A DNA stretch of 31,478 nt, taken from JBBSJV01 sp038256935 (GTDB lineage: Bacteria > Patescibacteriota > JACMRA01). The stretch lies in the NCBI GenBank assembly GCA_038256935.1, contig JBBSJV010000005.1, positions 1 to 31,478 of the forward strand, given 5' to 3'. The notes under the pieces are model-generated. The model was given only the letters and a program-made list of their open reading frames with translations, was not told the DNA's origin and did not search any database. This document shows, piece by piece, positions 7,727-15,827 of the stretch (positions are counted from its first letter, which is position 1; every line of letters begins with the position of its first letter). Both the position numbers and the translations under genes were made by a program.

Positions 7727-7838
7727 TTGCACATGTCAATAATTTCAATTACAAAACCCGCATGTCACCCTGAATTTATTTCAGGGTCTGTTTCTCATAT
7801 AATAGGAAAAGATTCTGAAACGAGTTCAGAATGACATA
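7727..7838. repeat. Dispersed hairpin repeat, copy 2
   Basis: Matches the copy at 3490-3602 from TTGCA through the closing ATGACA. The first hairpin (CCCTGAA...TTCAGGG) is identical. In the second hairpin the pair G-C of copy 1 (atGctgaa/ttcagCat) is T-A here (atTctgaa/ttcagAat), a compensating change that keeps the stem. It lies 3' of lysS in a 255-nt gap that otherwise shows no gene. Confidence 0.8.
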
Positions 7839-7855
7839 ATAGGTTATGTTAAAAT

Positions 7856-10180
7856 CTACTCAAATAGTTCGCAGCCATCAGTAATGCTTTCAACTTCTCC
7901 CTTTTTACCATAAATCAAAATTCCAAGTAGCTTTATTTCTGACTTGTTTTTAATCAAATGATTGTGATGGACCTTATCATCATCGCTACTATCTTGCATG
8001 TCTTGAGTAAACACACTAACTGATAGTCCAAGGCTTTCCGCCTCAGTTTTCATGGTCCAAAGATCCTGCATAGTAGCAGTTTTTTTGATCATTATGGCAT
8101 GCGTGATATTCATTGCTAATTCTTCCCCATCTTTAGTCTCACTTTTATCGTAGTGTAATAATGCTTTACCAATTCTGGAAGCAAAAGAGGCATTAAGATG
8201 AGCTACAGTGTTGAATTTTGACCAAGCTGGAATACTTTCATCGTCAAGGATAATGACATCGGCTCGCATAGTTCGCTTTTTGGCAGTATCAATATTTCTC
8301 ATCAAAGGAAATGGAGAGGATTCGCGAATTGTGCAATTCATCAAGGCAGCAAATAATCTCTCTGAATAAGCAAAACCTACAGTTGGTGGCATACCGTATT
8401 CAAGAGCATTTACATAATCAGTATCCAGCATCATAGCCTCATCATCCCCACCATCTCGCAGGCTTTGTTGCTCCATAAACCTTTCTAATTGCTCGATTGG
8501 GTCATTAAGCTCAGAAAAACCATTAGTTAACTCGCTACCATAGGCTAGTAAATGTGATCTTAAAGATACTTCTGGGTTGCTGGGATCTTTTTTAGCTAAA
8601 GGAGACATCCGGGTAGGGACGTCAATAAGCCAGACAGGTTCAATACACCTTGGTCTTGCTACTTTTTTATAAATTAAATCAGTAAGCCTGCCAAAACCAT
8701 CAGCTTCATCTACTTTGATACCTAGTGAAATTGCAGTTTTTCTAAGTTCAGCTTCATCCATTTTGGAAATATCAATCCCGCCAAAGTGTTGGATAAAGTC
8801 ATAATAACTCATCCTAGGCCAGTCTTTGGACCAGTCAACTAAAGTATCGTTACCTGTAAACTCACCTTTTTCATTTTTTTCTTTGTAAAGCAGGGCACTA
8901 GTACCAAAAGTTTTTTCAATCACGTATTTAATAAGTCTTTCAGTAAAAGCGATTAGATTATCATGATTGGCATATGCCCAATAAAACTCAACTCTTGTAA
9001 ATTCTTGTAAATGCTCATCATCAATACCTTCATTTCTAAAGTTTCTACCAAGATCATAGACTTTTTCGAAGCCACCAACTACAAATCTTTTGAGATGCAA
9101 TTCAGGAGAAATTCCCAGGTAGTAATCTTGATCCAAAGCGTCATGGTGAGTGACAAAAGGATTAGCCTCAGCTCCGCCTGTAGTTTCTTGCATGATCGGG
9201 GCCTCAACTTGTAAAAACCGATTATCATCCATAAAGTCTTTGGTATGACTCCAAAATTTGGACTTTTTAACCAAGATATCTCTTACCTCAGTATTTAGTT
9301 TCATGTCCACGTATCTTTGTCTAAACCTTAGCTCTACGTCTTCTAGTTTTTCTGGAAGTGGTTTAAGTGACTTGGTTAGAATCATTAATTTTTCTACAAA
9401 TAAACTAGGCTCGCCTCTTTGGGAATAATCAAGTCTTCCGTAGGCCTGAATGTAATCACCCTCATCTATCAACTCGATAAAACTATCAAAACTTAAACCT
9501 TGGTTTGTAGTTTCAGCTGGAAGATCATCTTTTTTCAAGATAAACTGAAAACCATCTGGGCAGTGTTCATCTTCGACAGTTGCAAAAGCGATTTTACCAC
9601 TTGTTCTTTTGGATTTAATCCTTCCTGAAAGAGTGACTTTTTGATTTGCTTTAACAGAAATGGTTAACCTTCCTTCGTTTTCTTCTTTGTCATTTTCATG
9701 TAGTGGAACGTAGTTTAGATAAGTTCTCAACATATCCATTCTGCGATCTTCACTGAGCTTTAGAACTGCCCCAAGACAAACTCTTGCTTCATCAATTGTA
9801 GATTGATCAAAATCTTCTCCAAAGACATCTTCATCCTCATCGGGATCTAGTCCCATTTGTCTAACAGTATATCTAAGATGTAGTTTTTCTTCCATTTTTT
9901 CCAAAAGTGTTCGAGGAAAGAGTACGAGATGCAGGAAATAATCAAAATTATTCAGCTCCTCATCTTCTTCAATAATCGGGGAGTAGTTAAACTTGTGGAT
10001 GAAATCAAACCAATGTTTTATAAAATCAAGCTCAAAATCCCGTCTAGAATTTGGGGTAAAAGGGTCAATACCAAGACTTCTTAGTTTTTTTAGTTTTTCA
10101 ATTCTTATATCTCTTTGGGTATCAATTGAAGAGAAAGAAATAGCAGATTTTGCTTTGTTTTGGTTAGTAGTTTTTGACAT
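7856..10180 (-). CDS. lysS: Lysyl-tRNA synthetase, class II, with insertion and extra C-terminal domain
   Basis: Charges tRNA-Lys. Numbering here is from the ATG at 10178-10180 (774 residues). A GTG at 10208-10210 would add ten residues that do not look like the family. Parts in order: N-terminal helix (KLKKLRSLGIDPF, ~28-41), an acidic helical insertion of about 130 residues (~48-178) not found in E. coli LysS, the OB anticodon-binding domain (~180-272), class II motif 1 (RFLQVEAPIMQ, ~321), motif 2 (DLGRNFRNEGI, ~376) and motif 3 (VGFAYSERLFAAL, ~601). Motif 3 differs from E. coli GLGIGIDR in several glycines. About 135 residues follow (~640-774) where the enzyme normally ends; they resemble DUF2000 (peptidyl-tRNA-hydrolase-like fold), for example HLNASFASRIG and VSVFTQDMQDS. 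The usual length is about 500. Confidence 0.93.
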   Translation of the reverse strand: MSKTTNQNKAKSAISFSSIDTQRDIRIEKLKKLRSLGIDPFTPNSRRDFELDFIKHWFDFIHKFNYSPIIEEDEELNNFDYFLHLVLFPRTLLEKMEEKLHLRYTVRQMGLDPDEDEDVFGEDFDQSTIDEARVCLGAVLKLSEDRRMDMLRTYLNYVPLHENDKEENEGRLTISVKANQKVTLSGRIKSKRTSGKIAFATVEDEHCPDGFQFILKKDDLPAETTNQGLSFDSFIELIDEGDYIQAYGRLDYSQRGEPSLFVEKLMILTKSLKPLPEKLEDVELRFRQRYVDMKLNTEVRDILVKKSKFWSHTKDFMDDNRFLQVEAPIMQETTGGAEANPFVTHHDALDQDYYLGISPELHLKRFVVGGFEKVYDLGRNFRNEGIDDEHLQEFTRVEFYWAYANHDNLIAFTERLIKYVIEKTFGTSALLYKEKNEKGEFTGNDTLVDWSKDWPRMSYYDFIQHFGGIDISKMDEAELRKTAISLGIKVDEADGFGRLTDLIYKKVARPRCIEPVWLIDVPTRMSPLAKKDPSNPEVSLRSHLLAYGSELTNGFSELNDPIEQLERFMEQQSLRDGGDDEAMMLDTDYVNALEYGMPPTVGFAYSERLFAALMNCTIRESSPFPLMRNIDTAKKRTMRADVIILDDESIPAWSKFNTVAHLNASFASRIGKALLHYDKSETKDGEELAMNITHAIMIKKTATMQDLWTMKTEAESLGLSVSVFTQDMQDSSDDDKVHHNHLIKNKSEIKLLGILIYGKKGEVESITDGCELFE

Positions 10181-10258
10181 AAATAACTTGACAATGGCAG
10201 AGTTTATCACAACAATACATCCTAATAAGAGATCTATATTCTCGTTTTTGTCAATTAA

Positions 10259-10864
10259 ATGATTGTTAATTTAATACAATTTTTCTTAACACTAATTGCT
10301 GTTTTGGGTTTGGGATTTATAATTGTAGTTGCAATCTCTCAGCTAAGATTTAACTCTAGGCCAAATCGAATTGGTTTCTTGCCAAGTATTATCCCTGGTC
10401 TTGATGGCATACTAAAACCAGTTTTTACAACCTTTAAGATCGATGTAAAGGATTTTATTTTGTATGAACCAGGTTGCGGGCTAGCAACAACAAGCCATAA
10501 CTTACATAAAAATTTAGGATTTAAAAAAGTAATTGGGGTAGAAGGTGAGTACTGGACTTTTCAAGGAGCAAGGCTATTAAACTTGGTTTTTAATAGAAAA
10601 ATAGAGATTATACAAAGTGATGTGATCGAATATGAAATGGCTGATAAAGCTATAATCATAGCCTATCTAGGGAACAGTATCTTGACTCGAATGTATGAGC
10701 AGGGAAAGCTTAAAAATCATTTTGTAGTTAGCATTACGTTTGCTATAGATGACTTAGAACCGACTCAAGTAATTAAAATTAATGGGTTTTATAAGCAGAT
10801 TTTTATTTATGATTTTAGGGGGAATAGTTTCAGGAGCAGTGCCAGCAAAAACCATGCAAACTGA
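10259..10864 (+). CDS. Membrane-anchored SAM-dependent methyltransferase-like protein
   Basis: Residues 5-27 form an N-terminal transmembrane helix. The remainder looks like a class I methyltransferase: motif I is YEPGCGLATTS (Glu70, Gly72, Gly74), the acidic end of beta 2 is VIGVEGEYWT (Glu95), and SDV near Asp121 fits the next SAM-binding acid. The position after beta 4, where many enzymes have a catalytic motif, reads AYLGNSI, so the substrate cannot be predicted. The 201 residues are short, and the C-terminal RSSASKNHAN before TGA looks like a degenerate tail. The gene is divergent from lysS with a short shared 5' region and starts at ATG without Shine-Dalgarno. Confidence 0.68.
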   Translation: MIVNLIQFFLTLIAVLGLGFIIVVAISQLRFNSRPNRIGFLPSIIPGLDGILKPVFTTFKIDVKDFILYEPGCGLATTSHNLHKNLGFKKVIGVEGEYWTFQGARLLNLVFNRKIEIIQSDVIEYEMADKAIIIAYLGNSILTRMYEQGKLKNHFVVSITFAIDDLEPTQVIKINGFYKQIFIYDFRGNSFRSSASKNHAN

Positions 10865-10885
10865 GATCGATAAGGTGAGGTAAAA

Positions 10886-10916
10886 TTGACTAACACTTAT
10901 ATTCTTGATTTATATA
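10886..10916 (+). promoter_or_regulatory. Possible promoter for kinase-phosphatase pair
   Basis: TTGACT at 10886-10891 is followed by an AT-rich TTTATATA block at 10909-10916 at a spacing of 17-19 nt. Initiation would fall only a few bases before the ATG at 10923. The -10 is not a clear consensus. Confidence 0.35.
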
Positions 10917-10922
10917 GACTAA

Positions 10923-11990
10923 ATGAAACAAGATAATTTTATTAAAGAAATCGATATTAGTAAATTGAAAACAATTTTATCTAATATAAAAGTTGGGTTT
11001 GATATTGAAAGAATTGAGCCTTTGACTGAAGGTTTTCAATCTCAGATCTTCAAATTGAATAGTACAGACAAACAAGAATTAATTCTAAAAGTTTTAAAAT
11101 CCAATAGGCAAGGATTTGAATATAATGAGCGAAACTTAGCAAATCTGGTTTTAAGTCAGAGTATGGCAGATAAGCTAAGACTCAATCCAAAAATTCTTCT
11201 AAACTTACAAGTTCAAGATAATAATCTCCACCCCTTAACTGAGCTAAAAGATGATGATTATTTGATCCAAATTATGGAGTATGAACCAGATGGAAAAAGT
11301 TATTGGGAAATGCTTCACAACAAAAGTGCGGAACAAGAGATAACTGATATAGATAAGAAAGAAATAAAAAGTGTACTAAAATTCCTGATTAAACTTCAAA
11401 ACAACAACATCCCTAAATATATCATAGAAAATACAACTATGGTAGCTAAAGATGCTTGGAGAAATCTGATTACAAATCCTGAATTAGCTTTAGCTTTACT
11501 CTCTGATTTTGGAGATAATCACTCTGTTTTACCAAGATCAAAGCATGGCGAATTAATCGGTTTAATGATAAAGGATATTTATAGATTGGAAGGTTTTGAT
11601 AGTAAGTTAGTTTGTGTTCATGGTGACTTTTGGGGGGCAAATTTTTATTTTAAAAAGGATGGGAGTAACTGGGTAATTGATTACTCTAGAATACCTTATG
11701 GTGATCCAGCTATTGATGTTGGTTGGTGGGTTTCTCAATATATTTGGCTGTTTATAAAAACCAAAAAAAATCTCTACAAACAACTACTTGAATTTTTTAT
11801 AGATCAATACATATCTCAAACTGGCGATAAAACTATCAAAGAAAGGTTACCACTTGTTATCACACTTTTAATGATCATAAATATTTCGCCCAAGCTTTAC
11901 ACCTTAAATGAAGAGTCGATTAAAGCTGCTAAAGAATTTTACAATTTTGCTGTTATTTGCTTAGATCAAGGAAAATTGGTAAACTTATAA
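10923..11990 (+). CDS. Aminoglycoside-phosphotransferase-family (APH) kinase-like protein
   Basis: A small-molecule kinase of the APH/choline-kinase fold, 355 residues, cytoplasmic. The Brenner motif is HGDFWGANFYF with His233, Asp235 and Asn240. The metal-binding acid is Asp253 in VIDYSRIPYGDPAIDVGWW. The N-lobe has the glycine-rich-loop equivalent LTEGFQSQIFKL and the lysine strand ELILKVLK. Family members phosphorylate aminoglycosides, choline, fructosamine or sugars; nothing here identifies the substrate, and antibiotic resistance should not be assumed. The stop at 11988-11990 is one base before the TTG start of the phosphatase gene, so a kinase-phosphatase pair is cotranscribed. Confidence 0.82.
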   Translation: MKQDNFIKEIDISKLKTILSNIKVGFDIERIEPLTEGFQSQIFKLNSTDKQELILKVLKSNRQGFEYNERNLANLVLSQSMADKLRLNPKILLNLQVQDNNLHPLTELKDDDYLIQIMEYEPDGKSYWEMLHNKSAEQEITDIDKKEIKSVLKFLIKLQNNNIPKYIIENTTMVAKDAWRNLITNPELALALLSDFGDNHSVLPRSKHGELIGLMIKDIYRLEGFDSKLVCVHGDFWGANFYFKKDGSNWVIDYSRIPYGDPAIDVGWWVSQYIWLFIKTKKNLYKQLLEFFIDQYISQTGDKTIKERLPLVITLLMIINISPKLYTLNEESIKAAKEFYNFAVICLDQGKLVNL

Positions 11991-11991
11991 T

Positions 11992-12825
11992 TTGTCTATA
12001 GAAGCAAAGCAGTCACAGCAAATACCAGGAATTGCTTTAGTACGTCATGGTTTAACACCATATAATCAAGGTAATGTATCTGCTGAGGATGCAAATGATC
12101 TTACTGAAGAAGGTATAGATGGAGTAATTGCAGAAGCAGAGAGACTAATATCTACTTTATATGATCATGAAGGGAATCCACTGATTAAAAGAGTGAGGTT
12201 TTTTTCTTCTCCAAAAGGCAGAGCACTACACACAGCAAATTTAATTAAAGGAGTTTTTGAAGAGAAAAATCAACAAGTTTCAGATCAGCAACAGATTAAA
12301 ATACTTGAAAGAAATGGCGATGGCGGTATTAGAATAACTGAATTATTAGATGAAGTTAGAAATTTTGATTGGGGGCTATTTTCAAAGTTAGTTAGTGGTG
12401 GTAAAATTCAGCTGGATAAGGAAGGTCCAGAAATTACTATTGAAAAAGCACAAAGTAATCCAAATGATCTACCTTTAGGCCCTTATTTCTTGCAAGATGC
12501 TGCTTTCAAAGACAGTCTTTCAGAGCCTGAAGCACTTAAGAGAATAAGTGAGACAGAGTCTTATCAAGAAGTAAGACAAAGAGGGGTCAGGCTGCTTTCT
12601 AAAATGTTAAGATTAATTGGATTCATAGATCATAAAATCGGCCCCAAGACCTTAATCATCTTGGTAACTCACGATGGTCTATTATCTGAACTTACAAATC
12701 TAGCCACAGCGGGTAGTAAATTTGAGTGTCAAAAAGGGTCTTATCTTAGCCTTTTTGTTGAAGATGAGAAACTATTTGTACAATACCAAGATGGTGAAGC
12801 TGTTGAAATAAAGTATCAAGACTAA
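11992..12825 (+). CDS. Histidine phosphatase (phosphoglycerate-mutase-like) family protein
   Basis: 277 residues; cytoplasmic. The catalytic RHG is at residues 18-20 (ALVRHGLTPYNQG) with His19 as the phospho-acceptor, Arg77 lies in FSSPKGRALHTA, and the second catalytic His227 lies in LVTHDGLL. These define the branch-1 histidine phosphatase fold. The middle of the protein (about 100-190) is longer than in the minimal family and has no motif I recognise. The start is TTG at 11992-11994, one base after the kinase stop; no ATG in frame precedes the RHG motif. Family members act on sugar phosphates, nucleotides or phosphoproteins. Pairing with the upstream kinase suggests a shared or opposing pathway, which is inference. 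Confidence 0.83.
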   Translation: MSIEAKQSQQIPGIALVRHGLTPYNQGNVSAEDANDLTEEGIDGVIAEAERLISTLYDHEGNPLIKRVRFFSSPKGRALHTANLIKGVFEEKNQQVSDQQQIKILERNGDGGIRITELLDEVRNFDWGLFSKLVSGGKIQLDKEGPEITIEKAQSNPNDLPLGPYFLQDAAFKDSLSEPEALKRISETESYQEVRQRGVRLLSKMLRLIGFIDHKIGPKTLIILVTHDGLLSELTNLATAGSKFECQKGSYLSLFVEDEKLFVQYQDGEAVEIKYQD

Positions 12826-12854
12826 GAGTTAATTAAATAAGTTACAAAATAGCC

Positions 12855-12883
12855 TTGCTCATTTCCAAAACCTCTGCTATACT
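12855..12883 (+). promoter_or_regulatory. Promoter of the WxL/DUF916 surface operon
   Basis: TTGCTC (12855-12860), 17 nt, then TATACT (12878-12883) preceded by TGC, an extended -10. Initiation near 12890 gives a leader of about 27 nt to the GTG start at 12917. A small hairpin TTTAC aaac GTAAA lies in the leader. The same TGC+TATA(A/C)T form precedes the two other surface-protein units at 21076 and 29821. Confidence 0.65.
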
Positions 12884-12916
12884 TTATTTACTTTACAAAC
12901 GTAAACAAAAATAAAA

Positions 12917-14689
12917 GTGGGCTATAGTCTTAAAAAGATTGTTAAAGGAAGATTTTGGGTGTCTGTGTTTGCAGTTCTTACTACCCTTCTAATTGTCTTT
13001 GCCCTATTGTATTCCTCATCTTCTCAGCTCTTTGGCAACCGTGTCAGTGAAGCCTCTGCTTTGCAGCAAATTACTTTGTACCCATCTCAAGTGGTCCAGC
13101 TCTCCGTTTTTTATGATAACGCCAACAAAAACACTGACTTTAATGGACAAGCTCAGATCAAAATTACTCTTGATGAAAGGCTAAGCTATACTCAAGGATT
13201 TTTAAAAGATACTTATAGCGGCAATTCGACTTGTATCAATGATGCAGCAGGCTCTGGAATTATAAGTACTCAAAACGTAAATGGGAAAAATCTAACCATT
13301 ATTAATTATACTCCAAAGACAGCTACTATTGCAGCTCCAGCAGGTCAGTGTGTAAATGGAGATGGAAGCCTTGGAAATACTGTAAATACGCTTTTACCAA
13401 AAGCTACAGATTCTTTTAATAATTCTGATTTTGGCACCTGGAGGGGTAGGGTGGATTTTAGACTCAAGCTCAAAGAAAATGTTTTGACAGACCCATACAA
13501 TATGAAAATTGGGGATATTATTAAAGTTAATCCAAGCGGGGGAAGCTATGGAATCCAGACTGAATTCTTTTTAGCTGGGCAAAACTTTGGCTCTACTCAA
13601 GTAGAGATTTTAATCGGTGGAAATGAATTAAATGTGGAAACCAATATCAGCAACGGTCAATGTATTAATGAGCCTGTGATTGTGACTAATATCGCTACTT
13701 GTAGATTTAACGTTACAGGGGACAGTAGATCAATCTATATCTTTCCAGCAGATTTTAGAGCTCAGATCGAAGGGGCAACATCTGGGGTTGATAGGGTTGG
13801 TTGCGCGGTTGTAAACGCTACCTTTTTAGAGTGTAAGTTACCTACTTCAGGGCTCAGAGCAGGGAGTTTTCCGGTTTTGATTCGAACCAAAGGAGTAATC
13901 TTGCAAAAGGCTACAATCCGGCTTGAAACAGCATTTAACCCCCAGGGTGATGATGATCAAGATGGGATTTTCAATGGAAATGAGTGTGGAAATAGTGAGG
14001 GTAAAAACTGCGCTGATACTGATAAAGATGGCATTCCTGATTATTTAGACACTGACTCAGATAATGACGGTATCCCTGATTCTATTGAAAGAGTTTGTAC
14101 AAATGGTGTCGGTGCTGGTAACCCTTGCGATAGTGATGGAGATGGCATCCCTGATTTTAGAGACACTGATAGTGATAATGACGGTGTCTTAGATGGAGAT
14201 GAAAAAGGCTCATTTAGTTGTAATTTCAGCGTCTTTCCGCCTGTTTGCCAAGGTCAGCTTATAGATGCAAATAACAATGCAATTCCAGATTTTAGAGACG
14301 CAACTGCAGGGGCAAATCCACTATCATTTACCTACCTACTTCCCAAAGAAAGCTTAAGTTTTGGCACTACTTCAGGTAGAACTGCCATGTTTTCTCAAGA
14401 AAGTCTATCACTTACAACTAAGCATAGCTCAGATATTACAAGCTGCAAAGTTAGTTTCAGAAGCTTTGGATCAAAAGATAGTTGGACTCAATTAACTTCT
14501 AAAGTAGAGACAAATTTATGTATTGCTACTTTGCAAAATCAGGATCAAAAAACCAATTTACAAGAATTCTTAGTAGTTATTACTGACTCGAAGGGAGAGA
14601 AGTGGGGAGCCTTAACGACCTTTAGAATGGAAGTTGGCAGCTATGGCATAACCAAAATTCAATTAATAGATAATTCATCAAAATCATAA
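12917..14689 (+). CDS. Secreted surface protein with thrombospondin type-3 calcium-binding repeats
   Basis: The 590-residue protein starts at GTG. A hydrophobic signal or anchor spans about residues 13-33, with a possible cleavage site after SEASA (48). Residues ~50-100 resemble the beta-sandwich conserved-repeat (DUF11-like) segments also seen in the 1578-residue protein downstream. Residues ~244-337 form a Cys-containing domain also present in that protein (shared IATC, GATS, PTSG landmarks). Residues ~344-461 carry TSP3-like repeats such as DTDSDNDGIPDS and DSDGDGIPDFRDTD, which bind calcium through Asp side chains. The last ~120 residues look like another beta domain with a Cys pair. First gene of a three-gene operon with a DUF916 protein (3 nt on) and a WxL-like protein. 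I infer a calcium-stiffened surface component of that complex. Confidence 0.8.
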   Translation: MGYSLKKIVKGRFWVSVFAVLTTLLIVFALLYSSSSQLFGNRVSEASALQQITLYPSQVVQLSVFYDNANKNTDFNGQAQIKITLDERLSYTQGFLKDTYSGNSTCINDAAGSGIISTQNVNGKNLTIINYTPKTATIAAPAGQCVNGDGSLGNTVNTLLPKATDSFNNSDFGTWRGRVDFRLKLKENVLTDPYNMKIGDIIKVNPSGGSYGIQTEFFLAGQNFGSTQVEILIGGNELNVETNISNGQCINEPVIVTNIATCRFNVTGDSRSIYIFPADFRAQIEGATSGVDRVGCAVVNATFLECKLPTSGLRAGSFPVLIRTKGVILQKATIRLETAFNPQGDDDQDGIFNGNECGNSEGKNCADTDKDGIPDYLDTDSDNDGIPDSIERVCTNGVGAGNPCDSDGDGIPDFRDTDSDNDGVLDGDEKGSFSCNFSVFPPVCQGQLIDANNNAIPDFRDATAGANPLSFTYLLPKESLSFGTTSGRTAMFSQESLSLTTKHSSDITSCKVSFRSFGSKDSWTQLTSKVETNLCIATLQNQDQKTNLQEFLVVITDSKGEKWGALTTFRMEVGSYGITKIQLIDNSSKS

Positions 14690-14692
14690 GCT

Positions 14693-15823
14693 ATGACTCT
14701 AAAAAAATTTAAAATCAGCCTCCTAACAATCTCAGCTCTAAGCTTGGCTTTTAGTTTTTTGTGGGCTCCAAATATTCAAGCAAGAGTTAGTATCGGCCCT
14801 ATTACTAAAGACGATTCAGGATTTGTTAGTAGCTTTGTTTACAAGATGGAGGCTGGGCAAAGTATCAGTGACAAGGCCTTAGTTTATAACCTAGACACTG
14901 CTGATACAAGTGTAAATGTCGGATCCAAAGATGCTTTATTTAACGATGAAGGAGTCTTTACTCTCAAGCAAGGCAAAGAATCTAGCATGTTCAATGAATG
15001 GATAAAATTTGAAGCCACAACTCTAGCTTTACCTGCTCAAACCAATTTGGAACTACCTTTTACAGTCACTCTACCAGATGATCTAGAGGACGGGGAATAC
15101 GCTGGAGGGCTTACAATAAGTCAAATCCAAGATGAGTCAGCTGGAGTCAATGTAGAATCACAAGTTGCTAGTAAAGTCTTTATCTTAGTTGGTAGTGATT
15201 TTAGATCCAGTAATAAATTAGAAAATTTACAACCAATCCATCCGAGTAGAGATGATTATGAACAATTGGTAAGTCAATACAATTTGATCAACAAAAACTT
15301 ACATTTACTAGTCCAAGGTGTAAATGAGGGAAATGTGTTTGCAAACCTTGAAGGAAAATACGAGATCAGTATGGCAGGAGGGATAGAAGAATCAGGAGAA
15401 TTTCGCAAAAGTCTTTTTCCAGGTCAAAACAGTACCCTAGTCATCCCAACTGAGACACTTTTACAGCCAGGACAAGTACAAATAAAACTAACCTACAAAT
15501 CAACCCCAACACATCTCGCTTACCTACCAGAAGGATTCAGCTACGATACAAGCGAGAAAGTTTTGGAGAGCCAGTTTGAGTATCTAGCTAGTGATTATTA
15601 CAAAGGAATCGAGTCAGCTGAGGTTAGAGATGCTTTGGAACCAAAAGAAGTAATTACAGAAAAACCATTTTGGCAGTCACTCCTGCTTAATCTTGTAGCT
15701 GGTATTATTCTTAGTTTAAGCTTAGTTTATGGTGGGCTTTGGGGATATAAAAAATACAATCAAAAGCAACTTAAAAAAGCTTCTGTAGAGAAAAAAACAA
15801 ATTCTGAAGAGATCAAAAAATAA
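14693..15823 (+). CDS. DUF916-like WxL-interacting protein
   Basis: 376 residues with a signal peptide ending near AxA at residue 30 (NIQA), two beta-sandwich domains, a C-terminal transmembrane helix at about 331-353 and a basic cytoplasmic tail. The first domain has the DUF916/WxLIP pattern: MEAGQSISDKALVYN, a GVFTL turn, NEWIKFE, LPAQTNLELPFTVTLPDD and DGEYAGGLTIS. In Firmicutes this domain binds peptidoglycan and the second domain binds WxL partners. The architecture of signal, two Ig-like domains, TM and Lys-rich tail is the same here. It sits 4 nt before a gene whose product ends in a WxL-like domain, the arrangement of Firmicutes WxL loci. Start ATG; no Shine-Dalgarno. Confidence 0.8.
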   Translation: MTLKKFKISLLTISALSLAFSFLWAPNIQARVSIGPITKDDSGFVSSFVYKMEAGQSISDKALVYNLDTADTSVNVGSKDALFNDEGVFTLKQGKESSMFNEWIKFEATTLALPAQTNLELPFTVTLPDDLEDGEYAGGLTISQIQDESAGVNVESQVASKVFILVGSDFRSSNKLENLQPIHPSRDDYEQLVSQYNLINKNLHLLVQGVNEGNVFANLEGKYEISMAGGIEESGEFRKSLFPGQNSTLVIPTETLLQPGQVQIKLTYKSTPTHLAYLPEGFSYDTSEKVLESQFEYLASDYYKGIESAEVRDALEPKEVITEKPFWQSLLLNLVAGIILSLSLVYGGLWGYKKYNQKQLKKASVEKKTNSEEIKK

Positions 15824-15827
15824 GCAT

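Noticed and set aside
9993..10262. 89-codon plus-strand frame overlapping the 5' end of lysS
   Set aside because: It lies antisense to well-conserved lysS coding sequence and has no family-like content.
1463..10864. Recoding of TGA (code 25) as in SR1/Gracilibacteria
   Set aside because: TGA serves as a terminal stop at 1463-1465 and 10862-10864 and no well-conserved gene reads through TGA.
10923..11990. APH-family kinase as an antibiotic-resistance gene
   Set aside because: Only the general kinase motifs are present; the family has many metabolic substrates and there is no resistance context.
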